A stretch of DNA of 64,000 bases, from NCBI RefSeq assembly GCF_900639865.1, contig NZ_CAAAHX010000013.1:1-64000 (forward strand), read 5' to 3'. This document shows positions 46,230 to 55,646 of this stretch, in pieces. A program made the position numbers and the translations under genes. The notes beneath the pieces are model-generated. The model was given only the letters and a program-made list of their open reading frames with translations, was not told the origin of the DNA and made no database searches. Numbering within the stretch: position 1 is the first letter of the stretch; each line of letters opens with the position of its first letter. This DNA is from Legionella gresilensis. Its GTDB lineage: Bacteria > Pseudomonadota > Gammaproteobacteria > Legionellales > Legionellaceae.

Positions 46230-47537
46230 TTAAGGTAAATGTGTAACAAAAACTAGTAATGGAATAAATAATCCAAAAGATAAGATAAGCATAGCAGGAA
46301 ATAGTAAATAATTCTTTCCCATAATATTGGACTCTAAATTAGACGCTACATGCCTAACTTTGGGCTTGCTCAAAAGATAGGCCATTATCAATAAGCCATA
46401 AAAATAAACAGAAAAGCAGGTTAACTTATAGAAGATATCAGGGGGCATTTGATGAGCAGCAAGATAACCTATAGGAAAATTAACAAAAAGAAAACTAATT
46501 ATCCATAGACTCATATCAAGCGTAATAGGAGGTCCTTGCTCGCTAGATTCATATAAATCAACAAGCGGCATTATCAAAAGAGGAAAATAATAAAGCCAAC
46601 CTAGAGGGCTTAAAACTAGCATGACAACTAAAGTTAAGCAAAATGAGCGGTGATTATTTCTATCTAAATCTAGATAATTAAGCCTTTTAATATACCAAAT
46701 TAAGCCGCTAATAAAAGTAATATAATAAATTAACTGAACTAGCCACAAATCCGGATTTCTACTATAGGGGTCTACTAGAAAGCGAAATAAAAAACCATAG
46801 ATAGAGGCATTCCAAGAATCACTATACCAAAGTACTCGTCGTAATAAAGAAAAATAAAGAGAATATATATTGATTCCATAGGTAAAAATAGGAATTAAAT
46901 GGGCAATAAGACAGGTTATAATCATGATAACTACAACTTGATAGCGCTTCTCTTTCCAGGCAAAAATAAATAATAAAGCAGGAAATAGTTTAAGTGAGAT
47001 AATAATCCCCCATAAAATACCGGCATAAAAATTATTGTTTTTGCGGTAAAAAAAATATCCAATAATTATAAAAAATAATAGGAGACCACCTATTTGTGCG
47101 AGATTAATAGACATTATTGTTGGATAAAATGCGAGGTACATCATTAAACAATAAAACCAATGTTTTCGAAAAAAAACAGGCTTAAGCGTTAGCTTAAAGG
47201 AAAAGTAGGCACCTATTAATCCTAATATGAATATGCTTACTGACCAAAGTATAACTGCGTCTTTATAATTAAGAAGTGCCAATGGCCTAATAAATTCCAT
47301 GAAAAAGGGAGGGTTTAAATTAATAGGTAGTTTTTCATTAGTGGATAAAAAAGTGGCACTTAAAGCAGTATAAGGATTAGAGTGATTATTATAAGCGAGC
47401 GCTGAAGCATAGAAAGAGACAAAATCTAACCTTAAATCTAGCTTAGATAGGAAATAAAAAAGCAAGATATAAGTGATTATAACTAAGAAAATAAAAGCAA
47501 ACATAGGTAAGTTATAGAATGTTTTTAACTTTGTCAT
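46230..47537 (-). CDS. GT87 family membrane glycosyltransferase (DUF2029)
   Basis: A 435-aa polytopic inner-membrane protein with about ten helices. The family features are DFVSFYASALAYNNHSNPYT near the N-terminus (acidic loop after helix 1), NPPFF, GIIISLKLFPALL and SPLGWLYYFPLL. GT87 enzymes use polyprenyl-phosphate mannose or similar donors. The acceptor is unknown. It is on the same strand as the amidoligase genes but 124 bases upstream. Confidence 0.82.
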   Translation of the reverse strand: MTKLKTFYNLPMFAFIFLVIITYILLFYFLSKLDLRLDFVSFYASALAYNNHSNPYTALSATFLSTNEKLPINLNPPFFMEFIRPLALLNYKDAVILWSVSIFILGLIGAYFSFKLTLKPVFFRKHWFYCLMMYLAFYPTIMSINLAQIGGLLLFFIIIGYFFYRKNNNFYAGILWGIIISLKLFPALLFIFAWKEKRYQVVVIMIITCLIAHLIPIFTYGINIYSLYFSLLRRVLWYSDSWNASIYGFLFRFLVDPYSRNPDLWLVQLIYYITFISGLIWYIKRLNYLDLDRNNHRSFCLTLVVMLVLSPLGWLYYFPLLIMPLVDLYESSEQGPPITLDMSLWIISFLFVNFPIGYLAAHQMPPDIFYKLTCFSVYFYGLLIMAYLLSKPKVRHVASNLESNIMGKNYLLFPAMLILSFGLFIPLLVFVTHLP

Positions 47538-47562
47538 ATGGCTAGATTGTCAAGAGATAATT

Positions 47563-48039
47563 TTACACTTTAAGTACTTTTATTGATAATTCAAGCTTAA
47601 AAGTTGCTACTAGTTCAGCGGCATTAAGATAATGTGTATAAGCTTGGACTTCAATAATTTTATTAATTCGCTCTTTAGTTTGTTCTGATTCTATAAGCAT
47701 TTCTCTAACACTATTACCCATCTGACAAACAAAATAAACAGCTGATTCTGGCCGCTTGATAAATTGAGCTTGAAATGACTTAAATACAAGGGATATTTTT
47801 TTCTTCATTTGGTTAGCATAGTAAAAGCCATATAATCCACCTGCTAAATCAGCACCAACAGCAAGAGCACCAAAATACATGGAATTTAAATGATTTTTAC
47901 TACGTCGCCTTAAAGGTAATTGAATAATTAGATTTCTATCATTAATTTCAATAATCTTAGGTTTTAAATAACCAATTAAGGGCACTTGAAAGCGCCCGAA
48001 ATACCAAAGAAAAAACTTAAAGCGAGTTAAGGTAGTCAT
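47563..48039 (-). CDS. Hotdog thioesterase-like protein (DUF4442)
   Basis: A 158-aa cytosolic protein with a hotdog fold pattern: RRRSKNHLNSMYFGALAVGADLAGG is the active-site region in the PaaI/DUF4442 group. It may hydrolyse acyl-CoA or acyl-ACP. Substrate unknown. It lies 25 bases from the GT87 gene. Confidence 0.8.
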   Translation of the reverse strand: MTTLTRFKFFLWYFGRFQVPLIGYLKPKIIEINDRNLIIQLPLRRRSKNHLNSMYFGALAVGADLAGGLYGFYYANQMKKKISLVFKSFQAQFIKRPESAVYFVCQMGNSVREMLIESEQTKERINKIIEVQAYTHYLNAAELVATFKLELSIKVLKV

Positions 48040-48077
48040 GAAACAATATCCTTTTGAAGAAGACTAATAATTAAATG

Positions 48078-48638
48078 TTATGATGATTCTTTACCGACTT
48101 CTAAATGCGAAATAACTTTTTTAACACCGCGAACCGCAGTGGCACGTTTAATGATCGCTACAATCGATTTCCTATCCTTCACTTGTCCGCTTAAGGTAAC
48201 CACGCCATTTATAGTCCTAGCGTTAATACCTACCAAAGGAATAGAATCATCATCTAATACTTTTGCTTTAAGAACGGCTGCTTCAACTTTAGCTGTAATA
48301 TAAGTGTCGGTTAAGGCCGTATTAACTTGCTTAATGACTAAATCTTCTACGTCAATGGATTTGACCCCCTTGGTTGTATTGACTAATCGTAATGCTTTGA
48401 TAAACGCTTCATTGTTTTTAACATACCCTTTTAAAGTAACCACGCCATCTTCTGTTGATACAGAAATTTTAAGCGGATTTAAATCTTTATCTTTAGTGAA
48501 TTTTGCAGTGATTTTCGTGGTTATCACTGAGTCGCTAATAGTTTGTTCGATTTCTTGTAGTTTATTTTCGGCATAACTTACATTAAACGTAGCTATTAAG
48601 AGAAATAGAGTAAGAATTATATTAGTGAAGATGCGCAT
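48078..48638 (-). CDS. Periplasmic protein with two BON domains (OsmY-like)
   Basis: A 186-aa exported protein. Residues 1-23 form a signal peptide ending SYA. Two BON domains follow at about 30-105 (DGVVTLKGYVKNNEA) and 110-180 (NGVVTLSGQVKDRKS). BON proteins bind phospholipid or envelope parts and respond to stress in other genera. It is probably transcribed alone. Confidence 0.9.
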   Translation of the reverse strand: MRIFTNIILTLFLLIATFNVSYAENKLQEIEQTISDSVITTKITAKFTKDKDLNPLKISVSTEDGVVTLKGYVKNNEAFIKALRLVNTTKGVKSIDVEDLVIKQVNTALTDTYITAKVEAAVLKAKVLDDDSIPLVGINARTINGVVTLSGQVKDRKSIVAIIKRATAVRGVKKVISHLEVGKESS

Positions 48639-48779
48639 AGTGATAACTCAAAGCAAATAGGTTGAGATTGTATCATTTTTATAATAGTTTTTCTAAAACT
48701 AATAATCTTAGTGCCCTTTTCTTAGGTGTTTAAACTAAGGCCACTTAAAGTGGCCTTGCAAGAGAAAAAAGCTAAGTGC

Positions 48780-50969
48780 CTAAAAAATTCGAGTACAAAG
48801 CACTCCTGTGAGCTGTCCTTTATCGCTTGGGATCTGTCCTGAGTTTAAAGGAGAGAGAACTTGGAGCCAAGCACCGTTCACTGGATCGCTTGCGAGCTCA
48901 GTTGAACTCCAATAGGTACCTGTGAGCGAAATAAGATTGCCGAAGTCTATAAGACTGGATTGTATATTTTGTAAAGAAGGTTCAGACATTGTACCGCAGT
49001 TAATGGCAATACTAGCACTGCTAGTACCCTCATAGCCAAGCTCACAAATGGCAGGTAAATACCAATCGTTAAGTCCATTGATATTTTGTTTACAAATTCC
49101 AGCGGCGTAAGTAGATAGATTGATTGGCGCACCGGTGGCGGCAGTTTGATAATAGACATAAATGTTATTCGTATTACAAGCGCCATCAATAGCGCCATCA
49201 CAGGCTATTTGTCCAGTTACTTGACCACTACTAGGATTAGGCGAAGCCGTGGTTGAGGTTTCTGAAATACCAAAAATACGATCATAGGCTACGTTAGGCG
49301 GACTACTATTATCGGTGCTCCAGAACACCTGAGGAAGTGGGAATTGATCGCTGAGTGCTGCTAATTTTCCACCTATACTTGTATTGGCTGGCGTAAGATC
49401 ATTAAGAGCATACACATAGCCACCCTGATAAAAACAACCATAGCTTAATACATAGACACTGGCGCCAACCTGATTTGTATTACTACCAAATACTTGAATA
49501 AAACTTGGGGAAGCCTGGGTTCCAGTAGAGCATGGATTAGTACCGTCGGAACTCGCTGTATTGCCTGGGGTAACGGTAATGGTACAACTAGCACCGGCAG
49601 CTAATGTGGTCGGACAATCTGAGCTACTGGTGGTGCCAGTAGGCAAGTCTGCCGAAGAAACAACTAAATTAAATGCTGGCAAACTGCCTGTGTTAGTAAT
49701 AGTAATGGTTCGTGCGACCCCAGAATTAGGGTTTCCTGGCATACCATATTCAATCAATCCTGTTACACTCAAAACCAAATTACTTGTACTAATAGTTAAA
49801 TTAGTCGTATTATCAGCACAATTTACCGCCACATTAGTGACATTAGCACCACCCATAATACCGCTGCCATTGCTAACGGTACAGTTTTGACTAGCCGGTT
49901 GGGTTAAGATTGTGACTTGATAAGTTGCTCCTTGGGCTACAGGCGTGGGAAAGGTAAACGACCCATCGCTTGTGAGTGTTAGATTATCAGTTCCATTATT
50001 TTGTAGAACCACGGTGCCTGTTAAACCTGAGACGTTTCCACCCACCGTATAAGCATTAGTTGCGCAGGTGACTTGAACATTGTTAATGTTTGTAGCACCT
50101 GCTGTACCACTGCCATTGGTTACCGTACATGTTTGCGTAGTGGGTTGGGTTAAAATAGTGACATTATAAGGTGCGCCTTGTGCCACGGGTGCAGAAAACG
50201 TAAAAGTACCATTGCTGTTAACTGTTAAGTTATTGCCACCATTATTTTGCAGCACTACTGATTCAGAGGGTGCAAGTCCTGTCACAGTACCGCTTATCGT
50301 GCGGGCATTCGTTGAACAATTGACTCTGATATTGCGTATATTGGCATTGGCTATTGTGCCACTGCCATTACTAACGGTACACGTTTGGGTAGCAGGCTGG
50401 TTTTGAACGGTAATCGAATAAGTACTGCCAGGTGGCAAGGCAGTTGGAAAGGTAAAGGTTCCATCTGCATTCAACGTTAATGCTTCACTACCATTATTCA
50501 CTAATACTAATGTGCCTAAAAGGCCGAAAGTTCGACCACCTACCGTGAAAGACACCGCTCGGCCTTTCGTAATTTTTAAGCTATTAGCCTGACTCGGCCG
50601 ATAACACTGTAGGGGATTGGCCTGATCGCACACCACCGGGCCGCCAATAACATTGCCGCTTAAACTACTGCTTTCGATAAATAGCGTTAAAAGACAGGAC
50701 TGTTGATAGCCTAACACGAAGACAAGAGGACAATGACCCGCTGTAGTGACTTGGGTAATGCCTGGAATAGGCGTCATGACCAGCGTATGAACGCGTTTTG
50801 ATTGATTAGTCACTTGATATTGCACAGTAGCAGTACTCGACACCGGAACTGTGATTTTAGTTGGTGTTAGAGGCGTGAACGTCCATAAAGGCGTTCCTGC
50901 CTGAACAAAGGCCATAGCCAACAACAACCAGCTACTAATAATTAGTCTCTTCATTAAATCCTTTTTCAT
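48780..50969 (-). CDS. Secreted surface protein with three beta repeats and a DUF1566/Lcl-like C-terminal domain
   Basis: A 729-aa exported protein. A signal peptide covers residues 1-24 (AFVQAG). An Ig-like region (25-137) is followed by three related repeats of about 83 residues at 138-221, 222-305 and 306-387, each with VLQNNG, LT-x-x-x-G-T/S-FTF and TCTVSNGSG. A conserved-cysteine segment TITVTPG ends about 470. The C-terminal part (about 545-729) contains the DUF1566/Lcl pattern DWYLPAICELGYEG and YWSSTE, shared with the Legionella collagen-like adhesin. It is probably an outer-surface adhesin. Codon use matches the neighbours poorly in GC content, which is higher in the repeats. Confidence 0.82.
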   Translation of the reverse strand: MKKDLMKRLIISSWLLLAMAFVQAGTPLWTFTPLTPTKITVPVSSTATVQYQVTNQSKRVHTLVMTPIPGITQVTTAGHCPLVFVLGYQQSCLLTLFIESSSLSGNVIGGPVVCDQANPLQCYRPSQANSLKITKGRAVSFTVGGRTFGLLGTLVLVNNGSEALTLNADGTFTFPTALPPGSTYSITVQNQPATQTCTVSNGSGTIANANIRNIRVNCSTNARTISGTVTGLAPSESVVLQNNGGNNLTVNSNGTFTFSAPVAQGAPYNVTILTQPTTQTCTVTNGSGTAGATNINNVQVTCATNAYTVGGNVSGLTGTVVLQNNGTDNLTLTSDGSFTFPTPVAQGATYQVTILTQPASQNCTVSNGSGIMGGANVTNVAVNCADNTTNLTISTSNLVLSVTGLIEYGMPGNPNSGVARTITITNTGSLPAFNLVVSSADLPTGTTSSSDCPTTLAAGASCTITVTPGNTASSDGTNPCSTGTQASPSFIQVFGSNTNQVGASVYVLSYGCFYQGGYVYALNDLTPANTSIGGKLAALSDQFPLPQVFWSTDNSSPPNVAYDRIFGISETSTTASPNPSSGQVTGQIACDGAIDGACNTNNIYVYYQTAATGAPINLSTYAAGICKQNINGLNDWYLPAICELGYEGTSSASIAINCGTMSEPSLQNIQSSLIDFGNLISLTGTYWSSTELASDPVNGAWLQVLSPLNSGQIPSDKGQLTGVLCTRIF
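49809..50558 (-). repeat. Three tandem coding repeats of about 250 bases
   Basis: The repeats encode the three beta units of the surface protein. They are similar but not identical at the DNA level, with shared words such as TTTTGTAG and GGTACC-type segments, so the copy number could change by recombination. Confidence 0.7.
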
Positions 50970-50998
50970 TATAATGCCCTTTTATTAGCGTGTCTTTT

Positions 50999-51748
50999 TT
51001 AGGCTAAATAAGTAAGATTGAATAAAACACCGTTTGTGTAGAGGTGATTTTGCTCTAAGCCCCAATGGTTAGTTTGTCCGGTAGCGCGTCCTAAATGGCT
51101 TTTACCCCAGTCAGCAAACTCATAGCCCACGCCGATTTGCCAATTAGGATTTAAGGTCATTTGTACACCAGCGCCTACCGTGTAGGAAAAAGTCGTTTCC
51201 GTATGAGAAGTGAAATTGGAATTAGGCAGTGCTTCAAAAATCAAAGGCGTATTGTTAAAATCGTGTGCGTAGTTAAAACCTGCGCCTAGACTCCCACTGA
51301 TCCAAGGTATCAACCAATAACCCATATCAGCTAAGAACTTGCCTTTAAACCCCACGTAAGTATGTTGAATTTTATAGCGATAGGTGAAATTATTAAATTG
51401 CGGGTCGGCATCATCCCAAATATGACCTGACAATTTTACATTGTTAGTTGCTGCCACAGCTAAGCCCCATTGACTATAGAAGCTTGGCGACCAGGCGTGT
51501 TGGATACCAAGAAAAACTTCCCCATTAACTAACGTGGAATTGGTTTTATTTGCCGTATAGGTTTTTATAATTTCAGGGGTTAAGTAAAAAGTTTGCGCAC
51601 TTACATCATCGTTCCAAACAGGACCTACACTTAATGTACCTATCCAGCGCCAAGGAGAAGGTTGCAAGACAGGGCCCATGGTTCCTGCAGTGACACTTCC
51701 AGTTATTAGGCTAGCTGATATAATTAACCAAGGGTAATTTTTTTTCAT
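50999..51748 (-). CDS. Outer membrane beta-barrel protein
   Basis: A 249-aa exported protein. The ATG at 51748 has AGGGA upstream and gives a clean signal peptide (MKKNYPWLIISASLITGS, cleavage after VTA). Alternating aromatic strands follow (FSYTVGAGVQMTLNPNWQIG, VGYEFADWG), and the protein ends in an aromatic-rich LFNLTYLA strand. It resembles small OmpA/OprF-type eight-stranded barrels. It lies 29 bases upstream of the surface protein gene, so the two are probably cotranscribed. Confidence 0.8.
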   Translation of the reverse strand: MKKNYPWLIISASLITGSVTAGTMGPVLQPSPWRWIGTLSVGPVWNDDVSAQTFYLTPEIIKTYTANKTNSTLVNGEVFLGIQHAWSPSFYSQWGLAVAATNNVKLSGHIWDDADPQFNNFTYRYKIQHTYVGFKGKFLADMGYWLIPWISGSLGAGFNYAHDFNNTPLIFEALPNSNFTSHTETTFSYTVGAGVQMTLNPNWQIGVGYEFADWGKSHLGRATGQTNHWGLEQNHLYTNGVLFNLTYLA

Positions 51749-52028
51749 AGATATCCCTATACTAAAATGATTCATTAATATTTTAAAATGGCAAACGAGA
51801 AAGTTTGAGGTCAAAATTAAATAACAGGCTTTCCTATAGAGTACTACTAGGATAAGAAATAAAGAATAAAACAATCCTCATTAAAATTACTTTATCAACG
51901 TCTCTCAAAAAGCGTTTAACAGTACCTAGTGGCTTATTCTTTTGTATTCTCAATACCAAATTTTATATCAGTAAGAATTGTTTAATAAATTTTTAAAATT
52001 AGCAATACATGCAGTTTTTTAAATAAAG

Positions 52029-52466
52029 CTAATCATCTAATTTAGTAACATTAAGACTTTGAATTAAATAAGGTGGATTTTTAGCAGGAATAACAACCAC
52101 AGAAAAATAAATAGTTGTTTTTAGCTCAGGAATATTAAAACCTTGGTTCACCCGCCAAAAAACGACATTTTCAAAACCTTGCTGAGCTATAAATTGTTTT
52201 GTATTAACTGCACTGGGATGAAGAGTAAGTTGATTATCTCTGATTGTATTAATCTTATCGCCCAGAAAACTATTTAAATTCTGCCAAGCCTCTGGCGTAT
52301 AATGTGATTTTACTGAATTTAACTGATTATCCATTGTTTTATAGTTAAGAGATAATGTGTTTAAAAGAGTTTGTTTGGTCCAGGCTAAAACGTTGGCATT
52401 ATCAGCAAAGGATAGCATTGGTAGAAGAGTAAGCAATAAAATAAATTTGTAAATATACTTAGGCAT
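52029..52466 (-). CDS. IcmL/DotI-like periplasmic protein
   Basis: A 145-aa exported protein with a signal peptide (residues 1-21, LSFA). The mature part follows the IcmL/DotI family: NVLAWTKQTLLNTLSLNY, then SHYTPEAWQNLNSFL and FWRVNQGF. DotI is an inner-membrane Dot/Icm type IV secretion part, but this copy lacks a transmembrane anchor and the other dot/icm genes are absent. It is more likely an orphan paralogue of unknown role. Confidence 0.62.
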   Translation of the reverse strand: MPKYIYKFILLLTLLPMLSFADNANVLAWTKQTLLNTLSLNYKTMDNQLNSVKSHYTPEAWQNLNSFLGDKINTIRDNQLTLHPSAVNTKQFIAQQGFENVVFWRVNQGFNIPELKTTIYFSVVVIPAKNPPYLIQSLNVTKLDD

Positions 52467-52606
52467 TTAAATTTCCCTATTAAACACTTAACATCAGTAG
52501 TATAGCAATTGCTGAAGGTTAATATTTATCCTTATTGACTAAATGAAGATATAAACTCGCAAAATGCTTAATAACAGGTATATAATTTGTAATTTTTTAT
52601 AGCAAG

Positions 52607-55444
52607 ATGGCTAGTCTTATGCAGTCAATAAGTATTCGAGGCGCAAGAACACATAATTTAAAGAATGTTGACGTTAAAATACCGCGCAATCAATTAACAG
52701 TTATAACTGGTCTATCTGGGTCAGGTAAATCATCACTTGCTTTTGATACCTTATATGCAGAGGGACAGCGGCGTTATGTTGAATCGCTCTCTGCCTATGC
52801 ACGTCAATTTTTATCAGTCATGGAAAAACCTGACGTAGATGCTATTGAAGGTTTATCCCCTGCAATTTCTATCGAGCAAAAGGCAACGTCTCATAATCCG
52901 CGCTCAACCGTAGGGACTATTACAGAGATTTATGATTATCTACGTTTACTCTTTGCACGGGTAGGTGAGCCTCGCTGCCCCATTCATCAACTTAGCTTAC
53001 ATGCTCAGACTGTAAGTCAGATGGTTGATCAGGTCTTAGCATTACCAGCAGATAGTAAAGCGATGATTTTAGCCCCTGTGGTTCGGGAGCGAAAAGGTGA
53101 GCATTTACAGTTATTACAGCAGCTACAAGCACAAGGTTATATTCGAGCGAGGATTGATGGCGAGATTTATGAATTGGACGATCCACCGAAGTTGTCTTTA
53201 CGTCAGAAGCATACTATCGAAGTCGTGGTTGACCGTTTTAAAATTCGCCCGGATATTAAACAACGCCTTAGCGAATCGTTTGAGAATGCGCTTAACTTAG
53301 CCGAAGGCATAGCACTGGTTGTTTCATTAGATAACAGCTTTGCTGATCTTGTCTTCTCATCAAAATTTGCCTGCTCTGAATGTGGTTATAGTTTAAGTGA
53401 ATTAGAGCCAAGACTATTCTCGTTTAATAATCCTTTAGGCGCATGCTCGACCTGTGATGGCTTAGGTGTTAATCAATTTTTTGACCCCAATCGTGTAATA
53501 CATGATGAAACAGCCAGTTTAGCATCCGGCGCTGTGCGGGGTTGGGATAGAAAAACGACCTATTATTATTCTTTATTAGAGTCCTTAGCGCAGCATTATC
53601 GCTTTGATCTTGATACAGCTTTTTGTGATTTACCAGAAAAAATACAAAATGTTGTTCTGCATGGTAGCGGTAAAGAAGAAATTGAATTTCGCTACCAGCG
53701 ACCTCGTGGTGGTTATTTCCTTAGAAGACATGCCTTTGAAGGTATTATTCCTAACATGCAACGCCGCTATCATGAGTCAGAGTCATTAGCAACGCGAGAA
53801 GAATTAGCTAAGTATCTTTCCTCGCGACCTTGTCCAGTTTGTTTTGGCACTCGTTTGCGTGAAGAAGCGAGACACGTTTTTATTGATGATAAAAATTTAC
53901 CCGAGCTTTGTGCGTACTCGATTGATAAAGCTTATGAATTTTTTAAGAACCTTCATTTAACCGGTTACCGTGGTGAAATTGCTGATAAAATCAATAAAGA
54001 AATTGTTGAGCGACTTGGGTTTTTAGTTAACGTAGGCCTTGATTATCTCTCCCTTTCTCGCAGTGCTGAAACGCTTTCTGGTGGTGAAGCGCAGCGTATT
54101 CGTCTAGCTAGTCAAATTGGCTCAGGACTTGTAGGGGTAATGTATATCTTAGACGAGCCTTCCATTGGGTTACATCAGCGAGACAATGATAGGCTACTAA
54201 AAACATTAATGCATTTACGTAATCTAGGTAATACAATCATCGTTGTTGAGCATGATGAAGATGCAATTCGTGCTGCAGATTATGTGCTTGATGTAGGTCC
54301 AGGTGCCGGAGTGCATGGTGGTGAAATTGTTGCTTCTGGAAATCCAACAGAAATTATGAAAAATCCAGCCTCTCTAACTGGAAAATATTTATCTGGCGTT
54401 GAAAGTATTACAATTCCTGAGCAGCGAAGAGTAATAGATGAATCTCGTATGCTGCACCTATCAGGTGTTAATTGCAATAATTTAAATAATATTAAAGTAA
54501 GTATTCCACTTGGTTTAGTAACCTGTATTACAGGTGTTTCTGGTTCCGGTAAATCAAGCTTAATTAACGATACTTTATATCCTATTGCAGCGAATAAACT
54601 GAATCGAGCTAATTTATTATGTAATGGGACTTTGGAAAGTATTCAAGGCTTAGAATTATGTGACAAGGTAATTGATATCGATCAAAGTCCTATTGGTCGC
54701 ACCCCACGTTCTAACCCTGCCACTTACACAGGTGTATTTACGCCTATTCGTGAGTTATTTTCCAATACACCAGAAGCACGGGCGCGTGGTTATCAGCCTG
54801 GCCGTTTTAGTTTTAATGTTAAGGGTGGACGCTGCGAAGCCTGTCAAGGTGATGGATTAATTAAAGTTGAAATGCATTTTCTGCCCGATATTTATGTGGC
54901 TTGTGATGTCTGTAAAGGAAAACGATATAATCGTGAAACACTAGAAATTGAATATAAGGGTAAAAATATTCATGAAGTGTTAGAAATGACTGTTGAAGAG
55001 GCACGAGAATTTTTTGACGCAATTCCAGTCATAGCAAGAAAATGCCAAACGCTAATTGATGTAGGTTTGTCTTATATTCACATCGGTCAGAGTGCGACGA
55101 CGTTATCAGGTGGTGAAGCGCAACGAATTAAGTTGGCTCGTGAATTATCTAAGCGAGATACAGGCAAGACGCTTTATATCCTTGATGAACCGACTACAGG
55201 TTTACATTTTCATGACACAAAGCAGCTATTAGCTGTTTTATTTCGACTGCGAGAGCATGGAAATACGATTATTATCATTGAACATAACTTAGACGTTATT
55301 AAAACGGCAGATTGGATTATTGATTTAGGACCCGAAGGTGGTAGCAAAGGTGGGCAGATTATTGCAACGGGAACACCAGAAGCGGTCGCTGAGTGTAAAG
55401 GTTCTTACACTGGCCAATTTTTAAAACCGCTATTAGCTAAATAA
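52607..55444 (+). CDS. uvrA: Excinuclease ABC subunit A
   Basis: DNA damage-recognition ATPase of nucleotide excision repair (945 aa). Two ABC units are seen: Walker [14 protein letters not shown] and [13 protein letters not shown], with signature motifs [11 protein letters not shown] and [11 protein letters not shown]. Zinc modules include CSECGYSL with CSTCDGLG and CEACQGDG with CDVCKGKR. The ATG at 52607 and one at 52619 are both possible. No convincing SOS box was seen upstream, in line with the absence of a LexA regulon in Legionella. Confidence 0.98.
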   Translation: MASLMQSISIRGARTHNLKNVDVKIPRNQLTVITGLSGSGKSSLAFDTLYAEGQRRYVESLSAYARQFLSVMEKPDVDAIEGLSPAISIEQKATSHNPRSTVGTITEIYDYLRLLFARVGEPRCPIHQLSLHAQTVSQMVDQVLALPADSKAMILAPVVRERKGEHLQLLQQLQAQGYIRARIDGEIYELDDPPKLSLRQKHTIEVVVDRFKIRPDIKQRLSESFENALNLAEGIALVVSLDNSFADLVFSSKFACSECGYSLSELEPRLFSFNNPLGACSTCDGLGVNQFFDPNRVIHDETASLASGAVRGWDRKTTYYYSLLESLAQHYRFDLDTAFCDLPEKIQNVVLHGSGKEEIEFRYQRPRGGYFLRRHAFEGIIPNMQRRYHESESLATREELAKYLSSRPCPVCFGTRLREEARHVFIDDKNLPELCAYSIDKAYEFFKNLHLTGYRGEIADKINKEIVERLGFLVNVGLDYLSLSRSAETLSGGEAQRIRLASQIGSGLVGVMYILDEPSIGLHQRDNDRLLKTLMHLRNLGNTIIVVEHDEDAIRAADYVLDVGPGAGVHGGEIVASGNPTEIMKNPASLTGKYLSGVESITIPEQRRVIDESRMLHLSGVNCNNLNNIKVSIPLGLVTCITGVSGSGKSSLINDTLYPIAANKLNRANLLCNGTLESIQGLELCDKVIDIDQSPIGRTPRSNPATYTGVFTPIRELFSNTPEARARGYQPGRFSFNVKGGRCEACQGDGLIKVEMHFLPDIYVACDVCKGKRYNRETLEIEYKGKNIHEVLEMTVEEAREFFDAIPVIARKCQTLIDVGLSYIHIGQSATTLSGGEAQRIKLARELSKRDTGKTLYILDEPTTGLHFHDTKQLLAVLFRLREHGNTIIIIEHNLDVIKTADWIIDLGPEGGSKGGQIIATGTPEAVAECKGSYTGQFLKPLLAK

Positions 55445-55500
55445 TTTGTTGCTTTTAATTTTTTCTATCATTTCCGTTTGAAGTACAACAGCAAAGGTAG

Positions 55501-55527
55501 GTTGGGCTACGCTATGGTTAGCCCAAC
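55501..55527. repeat. Perfect palindrome downstream of uvrA
   Basis: GTTGGGCTA (55501-55509) and TAGCCCAAC (55519-55527) form a 9-bp stem with a 9-base loop. There is no T tract, so it is not a classical terminator. Similar GTTGGGCTA/TAGCCCAAC words occur widely as dispersed intergenic repeats in several bacteria, which suggests a repeat element. Only one copy is in this window. Confidence 0.5.
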
Positions 55528-55646
55528 AAAGCATAAACTAACCTTAAGATTCTATAGTGTATTATTAGTATAAAACCCCTATCTTAAAGTAAGATTGTTT
55601 GTTCTTTTCTGTCCAATAGAGGCTTAGTAAGCATAAGGATACGCTT

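Noticed and set aside
49809-50558. CRISPR array
   Set aside because: The repeats are about 250 bases, variable and inside a coding frame, with no short identical repeats and unique spacers.
52467-52606. LexA/SOS box before uvrA
   Set aside because: No CTG-N10-CAG element was seen; only AT-rich words and a TATAAT at 52581-52586 without a matching -35.
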